The notes under the pieces: model-generated
What the model saw: only the letters and a program-made list of their open reading frames with translations
Databases searched by the model: none
What the model was told of the DNA's origin: nothing
Made by a program: the position numbers and the translations under genes
Part shown: in pieces, positions 6,978 through 16,216 of the stretch
Position numbering within the stretch: the first letter of the stretch is position 1
Layout of the letters: the number at the start of each line of letters is the position of its first letter
Source of the DNA: Atribacterota bacterium
GTDB lineage: Bacteria > Atribacterota > Phoenicimicrobiia > Phoenicimicrobiales > Stramentimicrobiaceae
Assembly: GCA_028717805.1 (NCBI GenBank)
Contig: JAQUNC010000009.1
Location: forward strand, 1-55,439
Direction of reading: 5' to 3'
DNA: 55,439 nt

Positions 6978-7050
6978 ACTATTTTGCTTTAGGAACAAAA
7001 TCAATTTTTGAATCAGACTCACAAGCTTTGACATTTTTATATTTAGATTT
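6978..7050 (-). pseudogene. Remnant of a second HigA-like antitoxin (C-terminus)
   Basis: The minus strand reads NVKACESDSKIDFVPKAK followed by a TAG at 6978-6980. This matches the ending of the intact HigA-type gene at 2935, where the corresponding part reads AKACDSDLIIDFVPKKSS. No HTH or start codon is found upstream. It is therefore the tail of a decayed paralogue, about 4 kb from the intact copy. Confidence 0.7.
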
Positions 7051-7099
7051 ATAGTCTTAGGGGAAGCGAAGGAGATTGTTTTATCCTTAGCTGGTTAGA

Positions 7100-7825
7100 T
7101 TAAAGTTTGCTGGCAGCATCTTGATCTAGAATAATAGATACCTCATTATGAAGCTGAAGGACAGTTGCTGGTACCTCAGTGCTGACTGGCCCCTTGATAG
7201 TCTTAACTATTACTGGAGATTTCTTTCGGCCACTAGCTAAGAGAATAATTTTTTCGGCCTTCATGATTGTTCCGATACCCATGGTGAGAGCTTGCCGGGG
7301 TACTTCCTTGATATCGTCAAAATATTTGACATTGGCGCGGATAGTTGCTTTTGATAAATTTACCAGGTGAGTCTTGCTATTCAGACCGATGGCCGGCTCA
7401 TTAAAACCAAGATGCCCATTATCACCAATACCCAATATCTGTAAGTCTAGGCCACCTCTTTTTTTAATGAGATCTTCAAATCTTTGGCATTCCTCATCGA
7501 TATTATCTGTTATTCCGTTTAATAAGTATATGTTTTCTTTATTGATGTTTATATGCTGAAAGAAGGTATCCCACATAAAATAATGGTAACTTTGCGGGTG
7601 CTCCGGGGATAGTCCATAATATTCATCCAGGTTAAAGGTAACCACTTGGGAAAAGTCTATTTCTCCTTTTTTAAACTTTTTAATCAATTCCTGATACATA
7701 CCCACCGGTGTCTGCCCGGTAGCCAAACCCAGGACTGTATTTTTCTTCCTGGTGATTTGATCGGCAACCAGCTGAGCAGCTTGAACACTTAGCTCATGAT
7801 AGTCCTTTACAATGACAACATTCAT
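7100..7825 (-). CDS. nagB: Glucosamine-6-phosphate deaminase
   Basis: This cytosolic enzyme converts glucosamine-6-phosphate to fructose-6-phosphate and ammonia. At 241 residues it is slightly shorter than the E. coli enzyme and lacks most of its C-terminal tail. Visible motifs are LGLATGQTPVGMY (phosphate loop), FNLDEYYG with the catalytic-type Asp, and GIGDNGHLGFNEP with Asp, His and Glu. Its start overlaps the nagA stop by four bases (ATGA), so the two are coupled. It is the last gene of a long minus-strand sugar locus, directly before the toxin-antitoxin island. Confidence 0.96.
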   Translation of the reverse strand: MNVVIVKDYHELSVQAAQLVADQITRKKNTVLGLATGQTPVGMYQELIKKFKKGEIDFSQVVTFNLDEYYGLSPEHPQSYHYFMWDTFFQHININKENIYLLNGITDNIDEECQRFEDLIKKRGGLDLQILGIGDNGHLGFNEPAIGLNSKTHLVNLSKATIRANVKYFDDIKEVPRQALTMGIGTIMKAEKIILLASGRKKSPVIVKTIKGPVSTEVPATVLQLHNEVSIILDQDAASKL

Positions 7826-9018
7826 AGCTCTTCTCTCCTGAAGATGACTTTTCCTGAAACCATAGTTAAGTCCACTTCAAAGTTTTTATTTAGTATGACT
7901 ATATCTGCATCTTTGCCTGGTTCCAGACTTCCTTTTTTATTATTTATACCCAGACACTTTGCTGGATTATAGCTGGCCATTTGAATGGCTTCCCCTAATG
8001 GAATGTCTGCTTTAGTTACAATGTTCTGTACAGCTTTATTCATGGTTAGAACGCTGCCGGCCAAAGTACCATCCTGGAGCCTAGCCTGTTCCTTAGCCAC
8101 TATCACTTTCTGTCCCCCCAGATCATAGGTGCCTTCCGGCAAGCCGGTTGCCCTAATGGCATCAGTAATTAGAACTATTTTATTACTCCCCTTCATCTGG
8201 TGTATTATTTTCAATATGATCGGATGGATATGTATTCCATCAGCAATGACCTCTACTGTTATTCTGGAATCAGATAAAGCGGCACCCACTATACCTGGCT
8301 CTCGATGGTGCAATCCTCTCATGGCATTAAACAGATGGGTAACATGGTTTAAACCGGATTGAAGGGCATCCTGCATCTCTTCATAGGTAGCATTAGTATG
8401 CCCTGCTGAGGCAATGATATCTTGTTCACACAGCCAGGGAATAAAATCCAGTGCTCCGGGCATTTCCGGTGCCAGGGTCACTAGGCGAATTAAATTGCCG
8501 GAAGCTTGATTGAAGGCCAGAAATTCCTCTTTGGAGAGCTGGATAATATCTTCTTTGTTTTGGGCTCCTTTTTTCTCCGGATTGATATAGGGTCCTTCCA
8601 GGTGTATTCCTAAAATCTCAGCTGCTCCGGTACCCTTTAATCTGGCTTCCCCGATGCTCTGGAGGCTTTTTATAATATCATCTTTGCTCATGGTCAGGGT
8701 GGTAGGAAGAAAAGCAGTGGTGCCATAATGACAATGGTTAGCAGCAATCTTTTTAATAGCTCCATACTCTCCATCCATCACATCTGCCCCATCGCCTCCA
8801 TGAACATGAAGATCAATAAAACCAGGCATAATGTATTTATTCCTAGCTTCAAGAATCTCTGCCTGGCCAAAACTGGAGGAGTCTTTGGTACTATCTTTAA
8901 TAGGTGTGACAGATATAATCTTCCCCTTTTCAATCATAATATGGCCTTCAAAAGATTGAAAAGGAGTAAAGATAGTACCATTTAAAATAACGGTTCTTTG
9001 TTCTTTATTACTCAACAT
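7822..9018 (-). CDS. nagA: N-acetylglucosamine-6-phosphate deacetylase
   Basis: The 398-residue amidohydrolase removes acetate from GlcNAc-6-phosphate to feed NagB. Visible metal and substrate motifs are DLHVHGGDGADVMDG, HLEGPYINPEKKGAQ with the metal-binding Glu, SAGHTNAT, HLFNAMRGLHHREPG and LITDAIRATG with the catalytic Asp. Length is normal. It follows the ROK kinase-like gene by about 95 bases and overlaps nagB. The pair implies that the imported sugar, or a product of it, is an N-acetylhexosamine. Confidence 0.96.
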   Translation of the reverse strand: MLSNKEQRTVILNGTIFTPFQSFEGHIMIEKGKIISVTPIKDSTKDSSSFGQAEILEARNKYIMPGFIDLHVHGGDGADVMDGEYGAIKKIAANHCHYGTTAFLPTTLTMSKDDIIKSLQSIGEARLKGTGAAEILGIHLEGPYINPEKKGAQNKEDIIQLSKEEFLAFNQASGNLIRLVTLAPEMPGALDFIPWLCEQDIIASAGHTNATYEEMQDALQSGLNHVTHLFNAMRGLHHREPGIVGAALSDSRITVEVIADGIHIHPIILKIIHQMKGSNKIVLITDAIRATGLPEGTYDLGGQKVIVAKEQARLQDGTLAGSVLTMNKAVQNIVTKADIPLGEAIQMASYNPAKCLGINNKKGSLEPGKDADIVILNKNFEVDLTMVSGKVIFRREEL

Positions 9019-9112
9019 TTCTCATTCTCATAATAAAATTATTTTTATTAAATATAGGTAGCCAATATATCATATATATGAAGCTCAATTTTAGTCAGTT
9101 CCCATTACTTCT

Positions 9113-10498
9113 CTAGTTCTCGCTGCTGATTAAGGGCAAGCTGGCAGCTGCTATGGATTGCCCCACTCTCCGGTTAGATTCATCTGGAAGATGCAGAGAA
9201 ATTTTATCATACAATTCTGTAAATTCTTCCCTTAAAACCTGGCTGGCCTGCTCTAAGATTATATGCCCTCCTTGGCCTGAAGTCACCCGGCCTAATATTA
9301 ATACATGTTCCAGATTATAAAAATCCGCGTAATAGGCAATGGCATATCCCAAATATATGCCAATAGTTTTAAATACCTGAAAGGCCTTTTGATCTCCTTC
9401 AGCCAGTAATTCCTGAACATGTGTTAATTGTTCCGCAAGTGTTTGTTCTTTAGGTAAGGTAACACCAGCTTTATTTGCCAGTCGTATCACAGCTATCTGG
9501 GATAAATATTGTACCCCACAGCCGGAGTCCTGGGACCAGGAATCAACCGGCGCCTTTTTATTAAAATCAATGGGTACAAAAGCCAGTTCATTTAATTGGG
9601 TGGTAATATTCCCTTTTCGATCTACATATCCCCCCGCTTCACTCGATCCCAGGGCAATGCCCAGCACTGCATTAGCCTGTAAGGACATGGAACCGGCTAG
9701 GGCGGTAACCTCTCCGTCATTGATTACCTTCAAAGGTACATTCCATTCCCTCTGGATGTCTATGAAAATATTTTTTATTCTTTTTTCAAAAAGACAGGGA
9801 GGAATGCTTCGAAACAAAGAGGCAGCCATCACCCGATTGTTGATATAGACACCAGCCGAACTCCCCCCGATAGAATCAACACGGGGCAGGTGTTGGGCAG
9901 CTCGTCGTAACATCGTCATTATTTCGTGATAATGGTACTCAGGATCATCCTGCTCACCGGGATCCCAGGGTACTTCCTCACTGAATACTACTTTTCCGTC
10001 TATAACCGCACTGACTTTTCTGTCACTTGCTCCCAGGTCAAAACCGATACGACAGCCCTTAAGTTCTCGATTGACAGGAATGGATTGTTCTTTCACATGG
10101 ATGTTTTGTCCTGTATGGTAGGCAACTACAGAAAATGGTTTCCCATAGATATCAGACATAAAATTGGCATCAAAAAAGCGTTTACCTTTTTTTGAATATA
10201 ATTCTTTAATATAATTTACAATATCAGTTGGGCCATCTATCACAATTTTATTTCCGCCATGAATCCAGAGCATTGTCTTTGTTAATCTTTCCACATAGGT
10301 ATAATTACTGGAATCAAATCCAATTCCCTTAGAAGAAATCTGAGTTTTATAAACTGAATAGAAGATATCATTCCTGGCAATACCAATTCTTAATGGAATA
10401 CCATTTTTTGCATTCCTCACTTTCTTAAGAAAAACACGATTCCATAAAGCAGCAGGGTAAAAATCTTCATCAAAAGAGAATATCTTTTTAAATTTCAT
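9113..10498 (-). CDS. ROK-family sugar kinase-like protein with long N-terminal extension
   Basis: The 461-residue protein has an ASKHA/ROK ATPase core starting at about residue 152 (GFDLGASDRKV, the phosphate-1 loop). A second loop follows at about 250-300 (INDGEVTALAG, then LGIALGSSEAGGYVD), and a C-terminal SRVTSGQGG-like adenosine motif reads LGRVTSGQGGHI. About 150 residues precede the core and match no domain I know. The usual zinc motif CxCGxxGC of many ROK proteins is absent. Lying between a Gfo/Idh oxidoreductase and nagA, it may phosphorylate the imported amino sugar. A non-kinase regulatory role remains possible. Confidence 0.72.
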   Translation of the reverse strand: MKFKKIFSFDEDFYPAALWNRVFLKKVRNAKNGIPLRIGIARNDIFYSVYKTQISSKGIGFDSSNYTYVERLTKTMLWIHGGNKIVIDGPTDIVNYIKELYSKKGKRFFDANFMSDIYGKPFSVVAYHTGQNIHVKEQSIPVNRELKGCRIGFDLGASDRKVSAVIDGKVVFSEEVPWDPGEQDDPEYHYHEIMTMLRRAAQHLPRVDSIGGSSAGVYINNRVMAASLFRSIPPCLFEKRIKNIFIDIQREWNVPLKVINDGEVTALAGSMSLQANAVLGIALGSSEAGGYVDRKGNITTQLNELAFVPIDFNKKAPVDSWSQDSGCGVQYLSQIAVIRLANKAGVTLPKEQTLAEQLTHVQELLAEGDQKAFQVFKTIGIYLGYAIAYYADFYNLEHVLILGRVTSGQGGHIILEQASQVLREEFTELYDKISLHLPDESNRRVGQSIAAASLPLISSEN

Positions 10499-10524
10499 CG
10501 ATAGTGTGCTTCCCCTTCATCGTT

Positions 10525-11775
10525 TTATTGTCTAACCACAATTTTGTTCTTTAGTCTGCTATCTTCTGCGTAGAAAGCCATTAAATGGCTTTCCATTGCT
10601 TCTTCTACAGCAGTTGAAAAAATAGATTTATCATTTTTTTGTATGGCTTTAATAAAATTAGATATAATCCTAAAATCCCCACCATAATGTCCGAAACCAG
10701 CATGCTTACTAAGCATATACTTATTCTTATCAAGAGTATCGTATACTATTTTTTGTTGATTTTTAAATAAAGTAATTTCTATGAAACGGGAATCTCCTAT
10801 CATTTCCCCTAAAGGACCCATCACTCTTGTTCTTCTGCTTCCAGTTGTAAAAGCAGACATGGTAAAGGAAGCTGTTATTCCTCCTTCAAACTCTATACAA
10901 ACTACCTGATGGTCTACTGCATCATTATCACAATGATACACACATCTTCCATAAGGACCTTCTCTCAAAGCCCGGATTCTTCCTTCGTATGTCAAATCAT
11001 GGGTGATAACATCCACTGGCCAACCAGTTACTTCGGGATCTAAATATAATTTCAAAGCAGAATACGGGCAATCCTCTTCAATGTCACAATTAATACATCG
11101 GGCAGCACTTCCTTTGGGAGCATTTTCTTTTTTAAAATGTAACAAAGAACCAAATGAGGCTATTTTTTGAAAAGGCTTCCCTACTAGCCACCTTAATATA
11201 TCTAAATCATGACATGATTTTGCCAGAATCATAGGACTTGATGTTTTTAAGTTTCTCCAATTTCCTCTGACATAACTATGAGCATGATGCCAATATCCAA
11301 CGGGTTCAATGTGCTCTATAGAGATAATTCCGCCAAGTATTCCCTCATCAATAATCTCTTTCATTTTTTTAAAATATGGTGTATGTCTCAACACATGGCA
11401 TACTCCGACAATTTTTTTATTTCTCTGGGAAACTTCTACAATTTCTTTACATTCTTCTTCATTTACAGCTATCGGTTTCTCTACTAGTACATGGTAACCT
11501 CTTTTTAAAGATTTAATGACAGGTAAATAATGAATCCTATCAGGTGTGGCTATAATAATAGCATCAGCAAACTTTTTTACTTCTAATGCTTCTTCATAAG
11601 TATGGAATATAAATTGCTTTTCCAGGGAATATTTTTTTGAAAATTCATTTCTATAGTATTCTCTAGGCTCGGCAACTCCAACTATTTTCATTTCATGTCC
11701 ATGATAAAGAGAATATTCTGCATAGGCATTGCCCCTGTCTCCTGCCCCCAAAACAATTACCTTAACCGGTTTCAT
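10525..11775 (-). CDS. Gfo/Idh/MocA-family NAD(P)-dependent sugar oxidoreductase
   Basis: I start at the ATG at 11773-11775, which has GGAG six bases upstream; an in-frame ATG four codons earlier lacks a site. The product (416 aa) has a Rossmann start VIVLGAGDRGNAY, the EKP motif HVLVEKPIAVN, and the catalytic-region CHDLDILRW. A Cys-rich insert (RCINCDIEEDCPY) may bind a metal, an uncommon addition. Members oxidise or epimerise sugars and sugar glycosides, often opening 1,5-anhydro or glycosidic bonds via 3-keto intermediates. It is 26 bases upstream of the ROK kinase-like gene. Substrate unknown. Confidence 0.88.
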   Translation of the reverse strand: MKPVKVIVLGAGDRGNAYAEYSLYHGHEMKIVGVAEPREYYRNEFSKKYSLEKQFIFHTYEEALEVKKFADAIIIATPDRIHYLPVIKSLKRGYHVLVEKPIAVNEEECKEIVEVSQRNKKIVGVCHVLRHTPYFKKMKEIIDEGILGGIISIEHIEPVGYWHHAHSYVRGNWRNLKTSSPMILAKSCHDLDILRWLVGKPFQKIASFGSLLHFKKENAPKGSAARCINCDIEEDCPYSALKLYLDPEVTGWPVDVITHDLTYEGRIRALREGPYGRCVYHCDNDAVDHQVVCIEFEGGITASFTMSAFTTGSRRTRVMGPLGEMIGDSRFIEITLFKNQQKIVYDTLDKNKYMLSKHAGFGHYGGDFRIISNFIKAIQKNDKSIFSTAVEEAMESHLMAFYAEDSRLKNKIVVRQ

Positions 11776-11895
11776 AAGGATCTCCATAGATATAGAATTT
11801 TTTTCTTAAAATATTATATTAGTCAACAAAATTTAATGCAGATGACTGAATAAACAATTAAAGACTATTTATTCTTTTAATTTAAATAAGAAAGC

Positions 11896-12405
11896 TCAGT
11901 AAGTTTTTTCTTCTGAATCAATAAAATAATGATGGTTGCAATACTTGTCTCCATCCATAATGGTCATTGTTCTTTTAAAATTAATCTTTTCATTAAAAGC
12001 TTTTGCTAATGGCTCATCTGCCAGACAAAAGAATTTTCCAATTTCAGGATTACCGATTTTTATAAAATATTCAGCCCAAGGGCATTTAGTAAACCTGAAT
12101 TTCACGCTATCTTCCTTAGATTCTACAACCTCATATTCGTGTCCCTCAGTTAACCCTGAAAGTAGCCAGTCTAAGAATGATTTTAAACTCTTATCTTTCT
12201 TATTCTGGAAAGCCTTCCGTGCATCATTTACCATGGAATCAATGAAGGCTTTTCTTGCTTCATCAATCACTTCTTGGCCAAACTTAGCTGATAAGTGCTT
12301 TATAGTATCAGAATAGAGAAGAGCCATAAGCCCTATGATATAATTTTGGCTTTCTTCCTTTTTCTTTTTAACTTCTTTGTCTTCTTGCTGGTCTTTCCTA
12401 ATCAT
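11896..12405 (-). CDS. L-2-amino-thiazoline-4-carboxylate hydrolase-like protein
   Basis: The 169-residue protein carries the family pattern FRFTKCPWAEYF, a following FCLADEPLAKAFN and a terminal MTIMDGDKYCNHHYF, with three conserved Cys and a His pair. This is the ATC-hydrolase-like family, named after a Pseudomonas cysteine-pathway enzyme but widespread in anaerobes with unknown roles. The first 20 residues are highly charged. It lies 28 bases after the ABC permease gene, inside the amino-sugar locus. I would not assume it acts on thiazolines here. TACCTCC on the plus strand gives a strong ribosome-binding site. Confidence 0.75.
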   Translation of the reverse strand: MIRKDQQEDKEVKKKKEESQNYIIGLMALLYSDTIKHLSAKFGQEVIDEARKAFIDSMVNDARKAFQNKKDKSLKSFLDWLLSGLTEGHEYEVVESKEDSVKFRFTKCPWAEYFIKIGNPEIGKFFCLADEPLAKAFNEKINFKRTMTIMDGDKYCNHHYFIDSEEKTY

Positions 12406-12433
12406 TTATACCTCCTTGAGAATAGTATTTTAT

Positions 12434-13411
12434 TTACTTGTTACTGAGAAAATAATTTTCTTTCATTGTGTCAATAAACATGGCTATTAAAATAATAAAT
12501 CCTGTAGTAGCCTGGATCAAGAATGCATTTACATGAGATAAATTCATAAAATTGTTTACAGATGAAATTAAAAGCACTCCTCCAAAAATTCCCAGTATTC
12601 TCCCTCTACCACCTGAAAGCTTTACACCCCCAATAACAGCTGCTGCAAATATATACATGATTAATCCGGAGGACATATGTGACGAAACTGAATTTAATCT
12701 ACCTGCTAAAACCCATCCAGCACAGGCAGCTAACAATCCACTTAAGGCATAGGCGGTAAGAACTGTTAATTCCACATTTATGCCAGCAGCCCTTGCAGCG
12801 TCTATATTACTTCCAATAGCATAGAATTTCCTTCCCAGTGGTGTATAGGTTAATATAATATGAAACAGGATATAGAGAAAAATAAGGAATATGATGGAAA
12901 CTGGTAATCCATAAATTTTTGCTCCTCCCAAGTAGTTAAAGGTACTGTTCAGCGGATAAATAGATTTCCCCTTACTTATATATACACTCAATCCTGTCAA
13001 TACAATCGACATGGCTAAAGTGGTAATAAATGGATTCATTTTTTGATATGCCACTAATAAACCATTGATAATCCCAATTAGAAAACCTGTAATTAACATA
13101 ATTATTATGGTTAACACCGGATTTAAAAGTAATCCCGATGCCAAAGAATCAGAAGAAATAAGCCATCCGGCTAAAAGTCCTGTAAAAACAAGTGTCGATT
13201 CAACAGTTAAGTCAAAGAAGCCACTGATCAAACATAAAGAACCGCCCAGTGTTAGAATACCTAATATAATTGAATGTACCAGTAAGTTCACAATATTCAA
13301 GTAACTAAAAAATGCCTTATTGACCATACCGGCAAAAAACCATAGTAATATCAATAAAATCCAGACAAAATTTTCAGAAATTAGACTGCTTAAATTTTTA
13401 TTACCTTTCAC
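12434..13411 (-). CDS. RbsC-type ABC sugar permease
   Basis: The 325-residue integral membrane protein has about eight to ten hydrophobic segments. It carries the BPD_transp_2 landmark ARAAGINVELTVLTAYALSG, with the EAA-like cytoplasmic loop that contacts the ATPase, and GGVKLSGGRGRI near the C-terminus. It would form the membrane channel, as a homodimer, for the sugar bound by the periplasmic protein encoded at 15025-16110. The start is a GTG with GAGGTGGAG just upstream. Gene order binding protein, ATPase, permease is typical. Confidence 0.93.
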   Translation of the reverse strand: MKGNKNLSSLISENFVWILLILLWFFAGMVNKAFFSYLNIVNLLVHSIILGILTLGGSLCLISGFFDLTVESTLVFTGLLAGWLISSDSLASGLLLNPVLTIIIMLITGFLIGIINGLLVAYQKMNPFITTLAMSIVLTGLSVYISKGKSIYPLNSTFNYLGGAKIYGLPVSIIFLIFLYILFHIILTYTPLGRKFYAIGSNIDAARAAGINVELTVLTAYALSGLLAACAGWVLAGRLNSVSSHMSSGLIMYIFAAAVIGGVKLSGGRGRILGIFGGVLLISSVNNFMNLSHVNAFLIQATTGFIILIAMFIDTMKENYFLSNK

Positions 13412-13446
13412 TCTCCACCTCTTGTTCGATAATCATTTTTAAAAAA

Positions 13447-14928
13447 TTAGACTGCCTCCAATTTACAAAAATCCTGCTTCCCATAACTTTCAATAATTTC
13501 ACCATTTTTAAGCACAATAATTCTATCACTCATTTCTATTAACTCTGTAATAGCTGAGCTTATCAGCAGGATAGATTTACCACTGCTGACTAAATCGTTC
13601 ATGATTTGATGAATATGTTTTTTTGCTTTAATATCGATGCCAAAAGTAGGATCATCCAGAATAAATACTTCTAAACCACTTCCTAATAATCTGGCAACCA
13701 TTACTTTCTGCTGATTACCTCCGCTAAGTTCTTCAATTCTTTGATCTATATTAGAAAGCTTGATATTCAGTTGTTTAACATATTTTTCTACAGTATTGCT
13801 TTCCTTCTTTATCTCTATTAAACCAATTATACTTAACAGTTTCTTCAGAAAAGTAATGGTAGCGTTCTCCCTGATAGATCTACCAGTTAACATACCCCAT
13901 TTTATCCTATCTTCAGGAAGATAGCCTATACCATTCGTAATTGCCTCTTCAACGTTATGGTTTTTAATTTTTCTACCTTTCAATATAATCTGTCCACTCT
14001 CAAAACGATCCAGTCCACATATTATCCTTACCAATTCTGTCCGCCCAGAGCCTTTTAATCCATATAAACCCAGGATTTCCCCTTTATTAAGATTAAAACT
14101 AACATCTTTGAATAAAGGTTTTTTTGAAATATTTTGCACCTGCAAAATAGTGTCTCCAATATTGACGTCTCTTTTTGGATAAAGGTCTGTTTCTTTCCCA
14201 ACCATATATTTAACAAGGCTGGTCAGGGTAAAGCTTTCAGTATTATTACAACATACAACCTCTCCATCTCTGAGTATGGTAACCATATCTGAAATTTTTA
14301 ACACTTCATCAAGGAAGTGAGAAATGTATATAAAACTTGTAGTATTACTTTTCTTTAATGACCTTATAAAATTAAACAAGATCTCTATTTCATGAATTGC
14401 TAGAGGTGCTGTAGGTTCATCTAAAACTATAATATCAGCTTGTTCTACAAAGAATGCTTTGGTGATTGCAATAATCTGCTGATTAACATAACTTAAATTG
14501 GCAACCTTTGTAGTAGGATCAAGATCCAATTCTAATTTTTTTAATAACTCATGAGATTTATTTTGAATTTTATCCCAGTCAATTAATATGCTTGACTGTG
14601 CTCTTGGCCAATCATTAAGAAAAAGATTTTCCCCAATCGATAATTCAGGCACAAGTTGAATTTTTTGTGGAATCATCGCAATTCCTATTTTTCTAGCAAC
14701 AGAAGGGGATAATTTTTTATATTCTGTCCCTTTTATATGAATTTCCCCAGAATCCTTATCTATCAATCCATACAAAATATTAACCAATGTGGTTTTGCCT
14801 GCCCCATTTTCACCAATAATGGCATGTATTTCCCCTTTTTCTAGGTGAAAATTTACATTTCTTAAGGCCCTTGTCGAACCAAAACTCTTACATATGTTCC
14901 TCAGGTTAACGATAGTATCTTTAGACAC
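13447..14928 (-). CDS. RbsA-type double ABC ATPase
   Basis: The 493-residue cytoplasmic protein has two fused ATP-binding cassettes. The first has Walker A GENGAGKTT and Walker B IIVLDEPTAPL, but its signature reads LSYVNQQ where LSGGQQ-type is expected. The second has a degenerate Walker A GLKGSGRTE, a good signature LSGGNQQ and Walker B FILDDPTFGID with Asp in place of the catalytic Glu. Degenerate second sites are known in RbsA/MglA-type proteins, so the pair can still form one working site. It powers the permease encoded downstream. Confidence 0.94.
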   Translation of the reverse strand: MSKDTIVNLRNICKSFGSTRALRNVNFHLEKGEIHAIIGENGAGKTTLVNILYGLIDKDSGEIHIKGTEYKKLSPSVARKIGIAMIPQKIQLVPELSIGENLFLNDWPRAQSSILIDWDKIQNKSHELLKKLELDLDPTTKVANLSYVNQQIIAITKAFFVEQADIIVLDEPTAPLAIHEIEILFNFIRSLKKSNTTSFIYISHFLDEVLKISDMVTILRDGEVVCCNNTESFTLTSLVKYMVGKETDLYPKRDVNIGDTILQVQNISKKPLFKDVSFNLNKGEILGLYGLKGSGRTELVRIICGLDRFESGQIILKGRKIKNHNVEEAITNGIGYLPEDRIKWGMLTGRSIRENATITFLKKLLSIIGLIEIKKESNTVEKYVKQLNIKLSNIDQRIEELSGGNQQKVMVARLLGSGLEVFILDDPTFGIDIKAKKHIHQIMNDLVSSGKSILLISSAITELIEMSDRIIVLKNGEIIESYGKQDFCKLEAV

Positions 14929-14961
14929 TTGAATTTCCCTTCCTGTATAATAATTACCTAA

Positions 14962-15003
14962 ATTTTACTATTTGGGGAAAGTATATTCCCCAAATAGTAA
15001 AAT
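14962..15003 (-). promoter_or_regulatory. Perfect 18-bp hairpin between binding-protein and ATPase genes
   Basis: The arms are 14962-14979 (ATTTTACTATTTGGGGAA) and 14986-15003, exact reverse complements, with a six-base loop AGTATA. The hairpin lies in the 96-bp gap after the binding-protein stop. On the minus strand no clear T-run follows, so it looks more like an mRNA-stabilising or partial-attenuation stem than a full terminator. It would favour binding protein over the membrane complex. Confidence 0.8.
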
Positions 15004-15024
15004 CATTCTTATTATAGTTTTTAT

Positions 15025-16110
15025 TTAGGATTTTTCCGGAGCTTTCCAGTCAATATTGCCCCACAAAGACGGATCATCAATATTGGTAAGATCTACTTTC
15101 CCTGGAGTCAATACCACTACAGGACCAGCTGGTCCTTCTACTACCGTAGCTGGAGCCCAATGTGGATGTTCATCAGGAATGTAATCCCCAGTAATTACAT
15201 CTCCTGGTTTAAGTTCTTTTTTCTCAGTTACATAATCAATCAATATTTGGGTGGCAATAGCTGAATGGACTTTAAAATTGCCATTAGAGGTATAATCCAT
15301 AACTCCTCTTTTTATCTTATCTAAGCCAATAGGCATTCCATCAATGCTAACCCAGATAATGTGATCCTCATCACCTGCTGGTTTTAATTTTCCAACTGTA
15401 TTCAGGGCAGATTCTACTCCATCAGATATATAGTCACTGGCAGTATATATGGCTACTATATCTGGATCTGAAGTTAAAACATCTCTTGTTATTTCATCTG
15501 CTTTAGGAATCATCCAATCACTTGGTTTCTCTATGAATTCGATGGCTGGATACTTTTCAATCTTTTCCTTTAATCCATTTGTTCTTCCAATCGAGTTGGG
15601 ATCTGTTAAGGTACCTACTACCCCTAAAACTTTCCCTTTTGGTTCACCATATTTACTGGTCAATGCATTGACCAAAAAGTCACCAGCCAGTCTACCTGCT
15701 GCTACTGGATCAGTTTTCACCACTGCCAAAACGCTACCACCCTCAATATCTGTATCAAATACAACTACCGGGACTCCTGCATCATTCGCCTTTTTAACAC
15801 CTTCGATGGCCAGTCTTGGATCTATCGGTTGAAGAACTATACCAGCAATATTTTTGCTGACTACAGCTTGGGTGATATAGTTTTCCAGAATATTAACTTG
15901 TGCTGCAGGATCAAAATTAGGATCACCCATAACAAAATCATAACCATTATCTATTGCAGTATTATAAGCTCCGACATAATGAGCCAAAGAACTTTCACCA
16001 GCAAATCCTACTTGTGGGATATATACAATAATATCTTTGGCAAATGAAGAAGTAATTACTGTAGATATAGCCAACAATACAATTAACAGGAACAATAAAG
16101 ATTTTTTCAT
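15025..16110 (-). CDS. RbsB-type periplasmic sugar-binding protein
   Basis: I start at the ATG at 16108-16110, with AAGGAG ten bases upstream; an ATG three codons earlier sits on that site. The roughly 361-residue product has a signal peptide (MKKSLLFLLIVLLAISTVIT, then SSFAKD) without a lipobox, so it should be free in the periplasm. The mature part is a type-1 (LacI-like) binding fold: VVVFDTDIEGGSVLAVVKTD, AGRLAGDFLVNAL and AIYTASDYISDG. The ligand is unknown; an amino sugar or N-acetylhexosamine fits the downstream genes. Confidence 0.92.
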   Translation of the reverse strand: MKKSLLFLLIVLLAISTVITSSFAKDIIVYIPQVGFAGESSLAHYVGAYNTAIDNGYDFVMGDPNFDPAAQVNILENYITQAVVSKNIAGIVLQPIDPRLAIEGVKKANDAGVPVVVFDTDIEGGSVLAVVKTDPVAAGRLAGDFLVNALTSKYGEPKGKVLGVVGTLTDPNSIGRTNGLKEKIEKYPAIEFIEKPSDWMIPKADEITRDVLTSDPDIVAIYTASDYISDGVESALNTVGKLKPAGDEDHIIWVSIDGMPIGLDKIKRGVMDYTSNGNFKVHSAIATQILIDYVTEKKELKPGDVITGDYIPDEHPHWAPATVVEGPAGPVVVLTPGKVDLTNIDDPSLWGNIDWKAPEKS

Positions 16111-16216
16111 TTTATCCATTCTCCTTTTATTTTTTTAATATATTGTACATTAATCTCTGCAATTTCAACTAAACAAGCAAAACCAGGGCATTAATACCCA
16201 CTTTAAGAACTCTCTG

